The translations under genes were made by a program, and so were the position numbers. A DNA stretch of 64,000 bases from Enterococcus termitis (GTDB taxonomy: Bacteria > Bacillota > Bacilli > Lactobacillales > Enterococcaceae), in NCBI RefSeq assembly GCF_001730305.1, contig NZ_MIJY01000012.1, positions 310,001 to 374,000 on the forward strand, in the 5' to 3' direction. The notes beneath the pieces were generated by a model that worked only from the letters and a program-made list of their open reading frames with translations, ran no database searches and was not told the DNA's origin. Positions 49,981 through 58,621 of this stretch are shown here, piece by piece (within the stretch, counting starts at the first letter, position 1; each line of letters starts with the position of its first letter).

Positions 49981-50218
49981 TGCTTAGTCCAACAAAAGCA
50001 AGAGCGTCCAATCAGATTTGCTAATGAATATGATAATACTGTAAGGGTGTTGCGACAGTGTGTTAATTGAAGAGTGACAAATTTAAAGTTATACTCCATA
50101 CGAAAATTATGTTAAACATTACTTTTAATTAATAATAAATTATTTTATAATATTAATAATTTACATATAGTTTTTCATTTGTTATTATTTGCTTATCGAA
50201 AAATAAGGGGGAGATATT
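49981..50218. other. Intergenic, promoter region of the secreted-protein gene
   Basis: Together with 49670-49734, this is non-coding apart from the integrase remnant. The last 100 bp are very AT-rich; GGGGGAG lies just before the ATG at 50219. Confidence 0.4.
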
Positions 50219-50866
50219 ATGAGTAACTTATTAAAAAAAGTAACGTTATTTAGTGTTGTTGGGTGTATGGGATTAATTTTGAGTGCACATACTTCTGAAG
50301 CAGCTTCATATGAAAGTATGAAAAAGAATGTTGAAGAGGGAACTGGCTTGATTTATAATCCAGAGATAGACGGAATAATGACTCAAGAAGGTTCACTTGA
50401 AGTAATAGAAGCACTTGAAGGAGAAATACAAGATTTAAATATTGAAGAACCTACGCAGGAGATTTATGATGAAGTATTTAGCTCAATAAAAAATGTAGAG
50501 GTAATAGAGACTACTGAAAAAACCTTACCTCCATTCATGCCATTTGCTGCTGGGGCACCTAGAGATAACCAAACCGCATGGATTCCATATAATTCAAAAG
50601 AATTTTCTGGATCAGGTTGGAGATACAGTGGAGCTCAATTTAAATTTAGGGATTACAATGCAAACCCTAAATTTGGTATAAGAGCTACAAAAGATTCTTT
50701 CTATTTTTACACTGTGATTCCAGGGAATAATAGTTTCTTACGTAGACATGAGGTCGGCGCAAATCTAGACTGGGTATATTTTCCTTCAAAAAGTGGGTCA
50801 GCAAAATTACAAGGATATTTTGCAACATACAATCCTGTCAAAGGAAGCCGATACTATATATATTAG
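50219..50866 (+). CDS. Secreted protein of unknown function
   Basis: The 215-residue protein has a signal peptide (residues 1 to about 28, ending HTSEA-A), a variable acidic region (about 30-105) and an aromatic C-terminal region of about 100 residues (GSGWRYSGAQFKF, DSFYFYTVIPGNN, DWVYFPSKSGSAKL, GSRYYIY) that looks like a beta-rich domain. No cysteine follows the signal. It has its own terminator and lies upstream of an ECF sigma gene. I do not recognise the domain. Toxin, bacteriocin-like or binding protein are all open; AT content is high. Confidence 0.6.
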   Translation: MSNLLKKVTLFSVVGCMGLILSAHTSEAASYESMKKNVEEGTGLIYNPEIDGIMTQEGSLEVIEALEGEIQDLNIEEPTQEIYDEVFSSIKNVEVIETTEKTLPPFMPFAAGAPRDNQTAWIPYNSKEFSGSGWRYSGAQFKFRDYNANPKFGIRATKDSFYFYTVIPGNNSFLRRHEVGANLDWVYFPSKSGSAKLQGYFATYNPVKGSRYYIY

Positions 50867-50914
50867 CCATGTTTATTGTTACTACATGAAAAGTAATCTA
50901 AATTATTAGGTAGA

Positions 50915-50953
50915 AAAGACCAGAGTAGTTCATAATACTTATTCTGGTCTTTT
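50915..50953 (+). terminator. Terminator of the secreted-protein gene
   Basis: AAAAGACCAGA...TCTGGTCTTTTT stem around a TA-rich loop, about 45 bp after the stop. Confidence 0.8.
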
Positions 50954-50996
50954 TGCTGGTAAACAAAGTACATATAAAATAAAAAAATATTTTCGA

Positions 50997-51026
50997 TGAA
51001 ACTTTTAAGGGAGATTTATAGTCTTA
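50997..51026 (+). promoter_or_regulatory. Possible ECF-type promoter of the sigma gene
   Basis: TGAAAC (50997-51002) and AGTCTT (51020-51025) resemble the ECF elements TGAAAC and CGTC with 17 bp between. It is 23 bp before the GTG start, which would fit autoregulation by the encoded sigma factor. No matching site was seen upstream of 50219. Confidence 0.4.
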
Positions 51027-51048
51027 TATTATGAAGGGAGGAATAGTA

Positions 51049-51567
51049 GTGCCAAAAAATGTAAATGTCCATTTAGTTAGAAAAGCTAAGAAAGGAAATT
51101 CTCAAGCTTTTATTGAGCTATGTACTGCCTATCAAGACATTTTATATAATTCAGCCTATAAAATACTTTTGAATGATGAAGATGTGGCTGATTGTATGCA
51201 AGAAACAGAGATACGTGCATGGACAAAAATAACTAAATTAAAAAATGAAGAAGCGTTCAATTCTTGGATTTTTCAAATAATGACTAATATTGCAAAAGAT
51301 ATTTTGAAGAAAAAAACAGCACATTCAGAATCTGAAGAGAGGTATCTATCTGATAAGGCAGACATGATTAATACATTTGATATAGAGCAAGAATTGAATG
51401 GCTTGGAAGAAATCTACAGAATTCCACTTATACTATATTATTATGCGGGATTTAGTATCAAAGAAATATCTGAACAATTAAAAATATCTGTAAATACTGT
51501 AAAGACAAGACTAGCAAGAGGAAAAATGAAATTGAGAATTTTATTGGAGGAATCAAATGATGGATAA
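51049..51567 (+). CDS. ECF-type RNA polymerase sigma factor
   Basis: A 172-residue sigma-70 family protein with region 2 (AFIELCTAYQDILYNSAYKIL, DVADCMQETEIRAW) and region 4 (LEEIYRIPLILYYYAGFSIKEISEQLKISVNTVKTRLARGKMKL by position about 125-165), lacking regions 1 and 3 as in ECF factors. The GTG at 51049 follows GGGAGG with seven bases; the ATG at 51031 lies upstream of that site. It overlaps the next gene by 11 bp, which encodes a membrane protein likely to be its anti-sigma factor. Confidence 0.88.
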   Translation: MPKNVNVHLVRKAKKGNSQAFIELCTAYQDILYNSAYKILLNDEDVADCMQETEIRAWTKITKLKNEEAFNSWIFQIMTNIAKDILKKKTAHSESEERYLSDKADMINTFDIEQELNGLEEIYRIPLILYYYAGFSIKEISEQLKISVNTVKTRLARGKMKLRILLEESNDG

Positions 51568-52633
51568 AAAGATAATCGATAAAATTAAAAACGAACGAAA
51601 AATTCCAGATGAGGTACTAACTAAGCTAGAATCCAACAGAGAAAATATTCTAAACAATAAATTTAAGCAAGAGAAAAATTTTAAAATTCTTTCTAAAAAA
51701 AGTGTCATTGCAGTGTTAGTTGCTGCAGCAGCACTTTTGCTAATAATAACCAAAACACCAGTAGGGGTAGCAATAGAGAATGCATTGGGGATTGGAAGAG
51801 ATTCTGGAGTGAAAACAGTAGAGAACAATGCAATACCGACTGAACTCAATTTGACAAGTATTCAAAATGATCGAGAGATAAAGTTAACTAAATTTGTTTC
51901 TACAAAGAAAAAATTTGCTTTTGATTATCAGTTTAAGGTGGATGATGAAAAATTAAAAGAGTTACTAAAAAAGGATATAGCAGCTAGATCAGATCATCAA
52001 GATATTCAAATTGGTCTTTTTGTCAATGGGAATAATAAAGACTTATTTCAAGGTGTACATTCCTATTCAACGTTTAGATTAGATGGAGATGTTTTTTATG
52101 GATCAGTGATATCGACTTTCGATACGGAAAGTATTCCTGAAAATGCAGAACTAAGTCTTCACATTTATAGATTAGCTTGGATGGATCGTGACGAGTATGA
52201 AGTAGCAGAATCTAAGGCATTTGCTGATCCCGATAATCCTCAACCATTTAGTGTTCCTACATCTTTAGAATATACGGGAGATTGGAGCTTTGATATTGCT
52301 TATCGACCACTCAATCAAACAGCTGTTACAAAGGTTCTTGATTCAAATAATGTTACAAATATTGTATCTAAAAGCGACGCACTACAAACAACAATCACAT
52401 TTAATGCTCCAATAGAGTATCCGAATTCTCCTGAGATTACAGTATATAAGAATGGCGTAGAGATCTCTAATTCAAATATTAATTTCAAGCAATTAGATCA
52501 GGAAAAGTTAGAAATCGAGCTGGATTTAAGTGCTTTAGATAAAGTATCAACTTATAAAGTTAAGATTGAAGAGTCAGATATATATGGTACGATTGTCAAA
52601 GAAGTAGGCTCTTTTGAGGTTCAAAACAAATAA
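51557..52633 (+). CDS. Probable anti-sigma factor (DUF4179-type membrane protein)
   Basis: The 358-residue protein has an N-terminal cytoplasmic part (about 1-45), one membrane helix (about 46-66, SVIAVLVAAAALLLIITK), and a large extracellular domain of Ig-like or DUF4179 type (TSIQNDREIKLTKFVSTKKK, PFSVPTSLEYTGDWSFDIAYR). It starts inside the end of the sigma gene (ATGATGGATAA), implying coupled translation. The usual role is to hold the sigma factor at the membrane until a signal arrives. No zinc His-Cys motif is visible in the short cytoplasmic part. Confidence 0.8.
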   Translation: MMDKKIIDKIKNERKIPDEVLTKLESNRENILNNKFKQEKNFKILSKKSVIAVLVAAAALLLIITKTPVGVAIENALGIGRDSGVKTVENNAIPTELNLTSIQNDREIKLTKFVSTKKKFAFDYQFKVDDEKLKELLKKDIAARSDHQDIQIGLFVNGNNKDLFQGVHSYSTFRLDGDVFYGSVISTFDTESIPENAELSLHIYRLAWMDRDEYEVAESKAFADPDNPQPFSVPTSLEYTGDWSFDIAYRPLNQTAVTKVLDSNNVTNIVSKSDALQTTITFNAPIEYPNSPEITVYKNGVEISNSNINFKQLDQEKLEIELDLSALDKVSTYKVKIEESDIYGTIVKEVGSFEVQNK

Positions 52634-53016
52634 ATAATGAAAAAAATTTTCTTGTGGCGTATAATGATGATTTTTGATCTCTTTTACTTGTTAAAAAGCC
52701 CATATGATGCGTAATAGCTGATAATGATTGTGAAAACACTGAATACAACGAGCAAGGAAAAATCGCGAAAATAGCACCAAAGAAGGCTTAATAGTAAGAT
52801 ATCCATCCGACTTAAAAAGACTTATTTTCATTGGTTAAAGTAGAATTATAAAAGAGCGCATTTTTGAAAAAGATTACAACAAGTCTATCCAAGGTGGCTG
52901 AGAAGTGATTAGATCCGAGAAATAATTTCTGCTTCTATCATTTTTAGGAGACTGGAGTGTAACTCGCAGAGTTATTTTCCAGTCTCCTTGCATATTATAT
53001 ACTTGTTAACAGTTGT
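52634..53016. other. Intergenic, with a GAGACTGGA-type hairpin
   Basis: No gene seen. At 52946-52988 AGGAGACTGGA...TCCAGTCTCCT with an inner AACTC...GAGTT stem forms a hairpin of the same make-up as terminators at 6502, 20553 and 45408, between convergent genes; its T-run is weak. Confidence 0.55.
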
Positions 53017-53916
53017 TTAATTCCAATCACTTCTCCAAGGTTTCACATTTTCTGTCCGATATACTTTAGCTTGGCCAATTGAGTTGAACAGTTCCATTTT
53101 TTGTTTCACGACTTTTTTTGCTTCAATGATGCATTCTGGGTAGATAGCATTTGGATCCCACAGTTCAGTAGTTGCTAGGATTTCACGGCATTTTTTATAA
53201 AAAGCATATTTATAATCTGACGAAATATTGACTTTTTGGATGCCGATTTCAACAGCTTTCGCAATTTCACCATCTGGATTTGCTGAGCCGCCGTGTAATA
53301 CTAGAGGAATGTCGACTTCTTTCTTGATTGCTTCCAACACATCCATTTTTAACTCAGGTTTAACATCCTTCGGATAGATTCCATGAGCTGTGCCAATAGC
53401 TACCGCTAGGGTATCGATTCCTGTTTTTTCAACAAATTCTTTGGCATCTTCCGGTTTCGTATAAATAACTTTTGAAACGCCGCCTTCAACTGAGGTGCCA
53501 GTATTTCCAATAGTACCTAACTCTCCTTCAACTGAAACACCAATTTTATGACAAACATCAACTACTTCTTTAGTAATCGCAATGTTTTCCTCAAAGGATA
53601 ATAATGAACCGTCGATCATAACGGAACTAAAACCGCAATGAATAGCACGCATGATGCTTGCTAGGCTATCGCCATGATCCATATGGATGACAAAAGGAAC
53701 GTGACTATTTTTTGCGCGTTCAACAGCATATTGGAAAAATTCATCCTTGGTAAAATCTAATTCAGTAGGGTGAACAGCAATGATTGCAGGTGCATCATTT
53801 TCTTCAGCAGCTTCAATGACGACTCGTAAAAAGTTGCTATCTGCAACATTGAAAGCTCCGACAGCAAATTTATTCTTTTTAGCTATTTCTAACATTTGAT
53901 TCATATTAATTAACAT
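53017..53916 (-). CDS. Class II ketose-bisphosphate aldolase (second of two)
   Basis: A zinc aldolase of the fructose/tagatose-bisphosphate type, 299 residues. Metal-binding His occur in IHMDHGDS, GTAHGIYP and LHGGSA, and the phosphate-binding KVNISSD stretch is present. The ATG at 53914-53916 (MLINMNQMLEIA) follows AGAGGAA; the frame is open 35 codons further upstream, but that part overlaps the previous gene. Last gene of a fructose-type PTS operon and 37 bp after a paralogue. Substrate is probably a ketose 1-phosphate or bisphosphate delivered by this PTS. Confidence 0.88.
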   Translation of the reverse strand: MLINMNQMLEIAKKNKFAVGAFNVADSNFLRVVIEAAEENDAPAIIAVHPTELDFTKDEFFQYAVERAKNSHVPFVIHMDHGDSLASIMRAIHCGFSSVMIDGSLLSFEENIAITKEVVDVCHKIGVSVEGELGTIGNTGTSVEGGVSKVIYTKPEDAKEFVEKTGIDTLAVAIGTAHGIYPKDVKPELKMDVLEAIKKEVDIPLVLHGGSANPDGEIAKAVEIGIQKVNISSDYKYAFYKKCREILATTELWDPNAIYPECIIEAKKVVKQKMELFNSIGQAKVYRTENVKPWRSDWN

Positions 53917-53953
53917 AATTAGATTCCTCTTTTTCTTTATTTTATAGTATACT

Positions 53954-54808
53954 TTAGATAGATTTATTTTCTGAACCTGCAATTTTGATGTACCGCTTAA
54001 CGACTTCCTTACCGGCTGCAACCGTGTGATGGATCAAGTCAGGGTACTCGATTTGTGGGTTCTTTTTGAGCTGTTCGATAATGTCGTCTACCTGTCCACG
54101 CATGAAATCTGAGCCGACATTGATTTTATTGATACCGAGTGCAACAGATTTTTTGATATTATCCTCTCCAGCCCCAGAACCTCCATGTAAAACTAAGGGT
54201 AAGTTTGTAGCAGCTTTGATTTTTTCAACGATATCGAACCTAAAATCAGGGACATAGCCCTCAGGATAATCACCATGAGAAGAACCGTAAGAAAGGGCTA
54301 GGCAGTCCACTCCAGTTTCTTGAATGAAGTAAATCGCATCGTCAGGATTTGTGAACATGTCATCACGAGTCCAGTGATCTCCAGAAACGGCGCCCATATC
54401 GCCAACCTCAGCCTCTACGCTAGCATCATAGGCTTGGGCAAAAGTTACCATCTCTTTTGTGATTCGGATATTTTCTTTCAAAGGATACATGGAAGCATCC
54501 ATCATGACACTAGAAAATCCTTCATTTAAACACTGTTTAACAAAGGCGATATCATTGCCGTGATCTAAATTGATAGCGACCTCGACACTGGCATTATTGG
54601 CCATTCGAATAATTGGTTTTGTCAAATAATGGTGATTTAAATGCTCTTTTAAGTGATCTTGCAACAAGTCGATAATGATGGGAGAACGCATTTCAACGGC
54701 AGCTTCAATCACTGCTTTGGCTGTTTCTAAGTTGAAACAATTGATTGCCATAACTGCATATCTTCCCTCATTTGCCCGCTGAAGCATTCCTTTCATAGAA
54801 ACGTACAT
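53954..54808 (-). CDS. Class II ketose-bisphosphate aldolase (first of two)
   Basis: A 284-residue paralogue of the next gene, with the same metal sites (INLDHGND, SSHGDYP, LHGGSG) and NVGSDF phosphate loop. The ATG at 54806-54808 (MYVSMKGML) follows AAGGAGC. The sequences differ clearly from each other, so this is not a recent duplication. It may act as a partner subunit, on a different anomer, or on a different chain length; the sequence does not say. Confidence 0.88.
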   Translation of the reverse strand: MYVSMKGMLQRANEGRYAVMAINCFNLETAKAVIEAAVEMRSPIIIDLLQDHLKEHLNHHYLTKPIIRMANNASVEVAINLDHGNDIAFVKQCLNEGFSSVMMDASMYPLKENIRITKEMVTFAQAYDASVEAEVGDMGAVSGDHWTRDDMFTNPDDAIYFIQETGVDCLALSYGSSHGDYPEGYVPDFRFDIVEKIKAATNLPLVLHGGSGAGEDNIKKSVALGINKINVGSDFMRGQVDDIIEQLKKNPQIEYPDLIHHTVAAGKEVVKRYIKIAGSENKSI

Positions 54809-54821
54809 AGTTAATTGCTCC

Positions 54822-55910
54822 TTATGTGAATTTGATGTCGGAAAAGTCCATTTCTTCTTCTTCAATATTTTCATCTAATAAAACGTCGTTTGCTGGCTGT
54901 TTCTTCAAGACAAATAATAGAACACCTGTGATTGCAGAGCCGATCAATAAAGCTAGAGTGAATTTCAAAGGATCAGTCATAGCAGGAATAATAAACACGC
55001 CGCCAGATGGAACCGGTGAACCTACGCCCCAAGACATGCTCAATCCACCGCCGATTGCAGCACCGACTGTACAAGATAAGATCACTCGAAGGGGATCAAC
55101 GGCAGCTAGAGGGATAACGCCTTCTGTAATCATGCATAAGCCCATTGGGAATGCGATCTTAATATTGTCTTCTTCCTCTGTTGTAAATTTACGTTTATTG
55201 AATATTTTTGATAATACCCATGAAATGGTGACGCCAAATGGAGGGACCATAGAAGCTAAAACCTTAACCGCTTCTGGCTCTTGTACACCTTCCAATAAGA
55301 GTCCGTCAGCAAATAAGGAAGCGACTTTATTCACTGGACCACCAAAGTCGAAGGCTGCCATACCGCCCATGATCGTGCCAAATAAGAATTTTCCAGAACC
55401 TTGAAGCCCTGTTAAGAAATCTGTCATTGCTTCTGTTAGCCAAACAATTGGTACACCGATCACAAAGAACATCAACAACCCAATAATAAGAGTTGAAAGA
55501 ACGGGTACGATCATCATTGGCATCAACCCTTGTGCCCATTTTGGCACTTTCAAATTTGCTACCAACCATTTGATAAAGAATCCAATCAAATAACCGCCCA
55601 GCATTCCGCCAAGAAAACCAGCACCAATACTATTTGCAATCAACCCCATAAATAAACCAGGACCAATTCCAGGGCGATCGGCGATCGAATAAGCAATCGC
55701 AGAAGAAATGACGGGTGCTAATAATCCCATCCCCAACACACCTAAAGATACCAACGCATCGGGGATCGAGTAAGCAGCTTTATAATCTGCGATGACCTGT
55801 CCGCCAGTTAGATTTCCAATCGCAATAAGCAAACCTGCTGTTACAACAACTGGGAGCATGTACGAGATAGCTGTGAGTGCATGTTTTTTTAGTTGTAACT
55901 TTTTCCACAT
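54822..55910 (-). CDS. PTS fructose-family EIIC
   Basis: The membrane channel of a fructose-type PTS, 362 residues with about nine or ten hydrophobic helices. GGYLIGFFIKWLVANLKVPKW-type loop (about 110-130), GGPVNKVASLF and AFPMGLCMITEGVIPLAA are typical of the family. The EIIB and EIIA parts are separate genes upstream. Ends with an acidic tail (ENIEEEEMDF). Confidence 0.92.
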   Translation of the reverse strand: MWKKLQLKKHALTAISYMLPVVVTAGLLIAIGNLTGGQVIADYKAAYSIPDALVSLGVLGMGLLAPVISSAIAYSIADRPGIGPGLFMGLIANSIGAGFLGGMLGGYLIGFFIKWLVANLKVPKWAQGLMPMMIVPVLSTLIIGLLMFFVIGVPIVWLTEAMTDFLTGLQGSGKFLFGTIMGGMAAFDFGGPVNKVASLFADGLLLEGVQEPEAVKVLASMVPPFGVTISWVLSKIFNKRKFTTEEEDNIKIAFPMGLCMITEGVIPLAAVDPLRVILSCTVGAAIGGGLSMSWGVGSPVPSGGVFIIPAMTDPLKFTLALLIGSAITGVLLFVLKKQPANDVLLDENIEEEEMDFSDIKFT

Positions 55911-55924
55911 AAGTTTTTCCTCCT

Positions 55925-56236
55925 TTATTTTTCTAATTCATCAGCAATTTTATTTATTAGTCCTTTGGGAGCTTTTATAACCATATTTGTAGGGACTTCA
56001 ACAATTTTTTTCCCATTGAAACGGTCACGTCCGCTAATTTTGATATCTGCTGCGATGATAACGACATCCGCTTCTTTGATTTCTTCAGCAGTTAATTCAT
56101 CTTCTGTACCAATGGTTCCTTGTGTTTCAATATGGGCGGTGTGTCCTAAAGCTTGGGCGGCTTTCATTAGTTTTTCCTTAGCAATATACGTATGTGCGAT
56201 GCCAGACGTACAAGCTGCGATGCCTACGATTTTCAT
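55925..56236 (-). CDS. PTS fructose-family EIIB
   Basis: A single-domain EIIB of 103 residues. The phosphorylated Cys is in VGIAACTSGIAHTYIAKEKL (residue about 9). ETQGTIGTED and VIIAADIKISGRDRF are typical of the FruB-type EIIB. It lies between EIIA and EIIC with 14-18 bp gaps. Confidence 0.92.
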   Translation of the reverse strand: MKIVGIAACTSGIAHTYIAKEKLMKAAQALGHTAHIETQGTIGTEDELTAEEIKEADVVIIAADIKISGRDRFNGKKIVEVPTNMVIKAPKGLINKIADELEK

Positions 56237-56254
56237 TTTCTTTCCTCCTTTCTA

Positions 56255-56734
56255 TTATGCTGTTGGATCTTTTGCCAGCAGGGTCAACATGTCCTCTTTA
56301 CTATTAACTGTATGCAGTTGTTCAATAAAGGCTTCATCTGCTAACAACATAGCAACTTTCTGTAATAGTTTAATATGCATTGTATTCGCATCTGTGTTTT
56401 TTACAGCGAATAAAATGATGATTGTTACCGGCTTTTCATCAAGAGATTCCCATTCGATTGGTTCTTGGGTTCGTCCAACGACGAGAGATGTTTTGATTAC
56501 GCTGTCTGATTTTCCATGAGGAATAGCTACGCCTTGACCTAGTCCAGTCATTCCTTCGTTTTCACGATAAAATACATCGTTTGAGAAATCTTTCGCATTA
56601 GTTACAATGCCTTTTTTGTAAAGCATTTGCGTTAATTCCAAGATTGCTTCTTGTTTGTTGCTTGCATTTAATTCTAAATTGATTAGATCTTTGTTGATGA
56701 CGTCTGCAATACTAAAATTTTCACTGATTGTCAT
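56255..56734 (-). CDS. PTS fructose-family EIIA
   Basis: A 159-residue EIIA-Fru/Ntr type domain. The phospho-His occurs in GVAIPHGKSD; RENEGMTGLGQGVA and the C-terminal half are typical. It starts one base after the regulator's stop. Since the regulator lacks its own EIIA domain, this protein could also serve as its phosphodonor, an inference. Confidence 0.92.
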   Translation of the reverse strand: MTISENFSIADVINKDLINLELNASNKQEAILELTQMLYKKGIVTNAKDFSNDVFYRENEGMTGLGQGVAIPHGKSDSVIKTSLVVGRTQEPIEWESLDEKPVTIIILFAVKNTDANTMHIKLLQKVAMLLADEAFIEQLHTVNSKEDMLTLLAKDPTA

Positions 56735-56735
56735 G

Positions 56736-58205
56736 CTATAAGCCTCCTAAAAATTCTTTTACTCGTTCTTCATCTTGCTTTGTAAAAATAGAGTTGACTA
56801 AAATTGTCGGTATGTTTGGATTCTCCTTTAGATGGATAGTTGTTAGGATCAAGTCAATGTTTTTGTAGTCATCAATATTATTTTGATATTTTCGCGAAGA
56901 AAGAACATCGACGATATTGATATCAGGAAAAGCTCGACTGACTTTTACTTTGAGCAATTCTGATGTACCCACCCCTGAACTACACATAATCAGGATCCTT
57001 TTTTGATGATTGATCATTTCTCGGTATTTAACGAAATATAGTGTGAGAAATCCAACTTCATCATCTGATATGGAAATCAAGTCATATCTTTTTTCGATGA
57101 TACGAGCAGTTTCCTTAACCGTTTCGAACATATCGGGATATTCCAATGAAATGTCGTTCAATAATCCATTTTTAACAATAATTTCGTTTTTTAAACGATA
57201 GAGTAAGGGAGCGATATGATTTTTGAGATCTTGAATATTTGCAGTAATTGCTAACTCGATCCCTAACGTCACAGAAATGATTTCCAAGAAATCTTTGGCT
57301 ACAGTTTTGGCTAAATCAGGTTCTTCAATCATATGGGAACTGTGATTTTCAATACGAGAGGAGATGAGGTATTGAAATAAGAAAAAACGTTCATTCGTTG
57401 GTAACGGGGTAGCTAGATAGCCTTCAATTCTATCAATCACGATGCAAGCCAAGCTATAGAGTTCTTGATTTTTTTTGATGAGCTCTTCTTCTTCGCTATC
57501 CAGTAGAAAACGTTCTTCGCTAAAAAGAATTTTCCCTTCTCGCGTTCGTTGCACCAAAATATACAGGTGAGAAAAAATGTTTACATTGTAGGGATAGGTA
57601 ATGGATGTTTTGAGCATTTTATCGATAAAATCTAACAATGACGTAAGAAAATCGATATCGTATGCGTTCATCAATTGACCATCAATTGTAAATACATCAT
57701 CAATCAAATTATCTTTTGCAATGATAGAAAGTACTGCCTTGCGGATATTCCGTTCAGCACCTTCAATGGACAGTTTCTTTTGGGACCGTTTTACTTGAAG
57801 ATGATACGTTTTTAAATATTCTGTTATCCGCTGAATGTCACCACTAACAGCAGCATCACTTACATAGAACGGTTCAAATAGATAATGAATGTCTACCTTA
57901 TTAGGTGCTTTAAAAAGGAGCCTCAACATAACGCTATTTCTTCGTTCTAAAGGATCAGTTGTTTGAATACCTCGACCAACTTTGGCGTTTTCTTTTAAAA
58001 ATCGGTCATAATCTAAAACGAACCCTTTACTAGGCTCGGAAATAATTAAATCACCGGAATCAGACTGATCATTTATTTTTTTTACTGTTCGATAAATGGT
58101 TTTGGTAGAAACGTTGGTAAAATAAGCTAATTGATTTGCCGTCAGTGAAAGATCATGCTTCAAAAATAAATCAATAATGACAAGTTCTCTTTTACTTAGC
58201 TGCAT
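56736..58205 (-). CDS. PRD-containing transcriptional regulator (MtlR/LicR type, no EIIA)
   Basis: The 489-residue regulator has an N-terminal helix-turn-helix (SLTANQLAYFTNVSTKTIYR), a second HTH-like part, two PRD domains with His candidates (about residues 180-390) and a C-terminal EIIB-like domain with CSSGVGTS (Cys about 413). Full-length MtlR/LicR proteins have an EIIA domain after this; here the protein stops. It leads the PTS operon in the same direction. Control is probably through phosphorylation of PRDs and the EIIB Cys. Confidence 0.9.
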   Translation of the reverse strand: MQLSKRELVIIDLFLKHDLSLTANQLAYFTNVSTKTIYRTVKKINDQSDSGDLIISEPSKGFVLDYDRFLKENAKVGRGIQTTDPLERRNSVMLRLLFKAPNKVDIHYLFEPFYVSDAAVSGDIQRITEYLKTYHLQVKRSQKKLSIEGAERNIRKAVLSIIAKDNLIDDVFTIDGQLMNAYDIDFLTSLLDFIDKMLKTSITYPYNVNIFSHLYILVQRTREGKILFSEERFLLDSEEEELIKKNQELYSLACIVIDRIEGYLATPLPTNERFFLFQYLISSRIENHSSHMIEEPDLAKTVAKDFLEIISVTLGIELAITANIQDLKNHIAPLLYRLKNEIIVKNGLLNDISLEYPDMFETVKETARIIEKRYDLISISDDEVGFLTLYFVKYREMINHQKRILIMCSSGVGTSELLKVKVSRAFPDINIVDVLSSRKYQNNIDDYKNIDLILTTIHLKENPNIPTILVNSIFTKQDEERVKEFLGGL

Positions 58206-58539
58206 CTTATCAACCTCCTTATCTATACTATAAATTCTTTTTTCGAGTATAAACTTATTGTTGTGTCCATATATGTGGACATTGTTTTGAATACGCTTAC
58301 AAAAATAGGATTTCTTGTAAGTCTTGAATAATATGCTGAAAATTCAGATAATTATTTCATTTCTTTTGTTCGTTATCCGCCACAATAAATTTAAAAAATA
58401 GATTGATAACATCAAATAGACTATTCTATATGGTATTAAGTAATTCGATATAAATTATTTGTATTAGAGATAAATTTTTTTTAATTTTATCATAGTTTAG
58501 TGTTTCTTTTTTGTAGTAATCATTTTTTTGTATTTAAAA
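58206..58539. other. Regulatory region of the PTS operon with palindrome and cre-like site
   Basis: TGTCCA-TATATG-TGGACA (58264-58281) is a dyad that may be an operator. TTGAATACGCTTACA (58287-58301) matches the catabolite-control (CcpA) consensus WTGNAANCGNWNNCW at all but one position. Both lie upstream of the PRD regulator. The remainder is AT-rich without a gene. Confidence 0.5.
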
Positions 58540-58576
58540 AGACGGATACTTAACGAAAAAAGTTAAGTATCCGTCT
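58540..58576 (-). terminator. Terminator of the LPXTG protein gene
   Basis: A 15-bp perfect stem (58540-58554 and 58562-58576) followed on the minus strand by T4 and AAATAC, about 45 bp beyond the gene's stop. Confidence 0.8.
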
Positions 58577-58621
58577 ATTCTTTTATAAAATAGTTCTATT
58601 CTTTCTCTAATTCATTTCACT

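Noticed and set aside
54826-55404. A 192-codon frame antisense to the PTS EIIC gene
   Set aside because: Composition is that of a shadow frame and it has no ribosome site.
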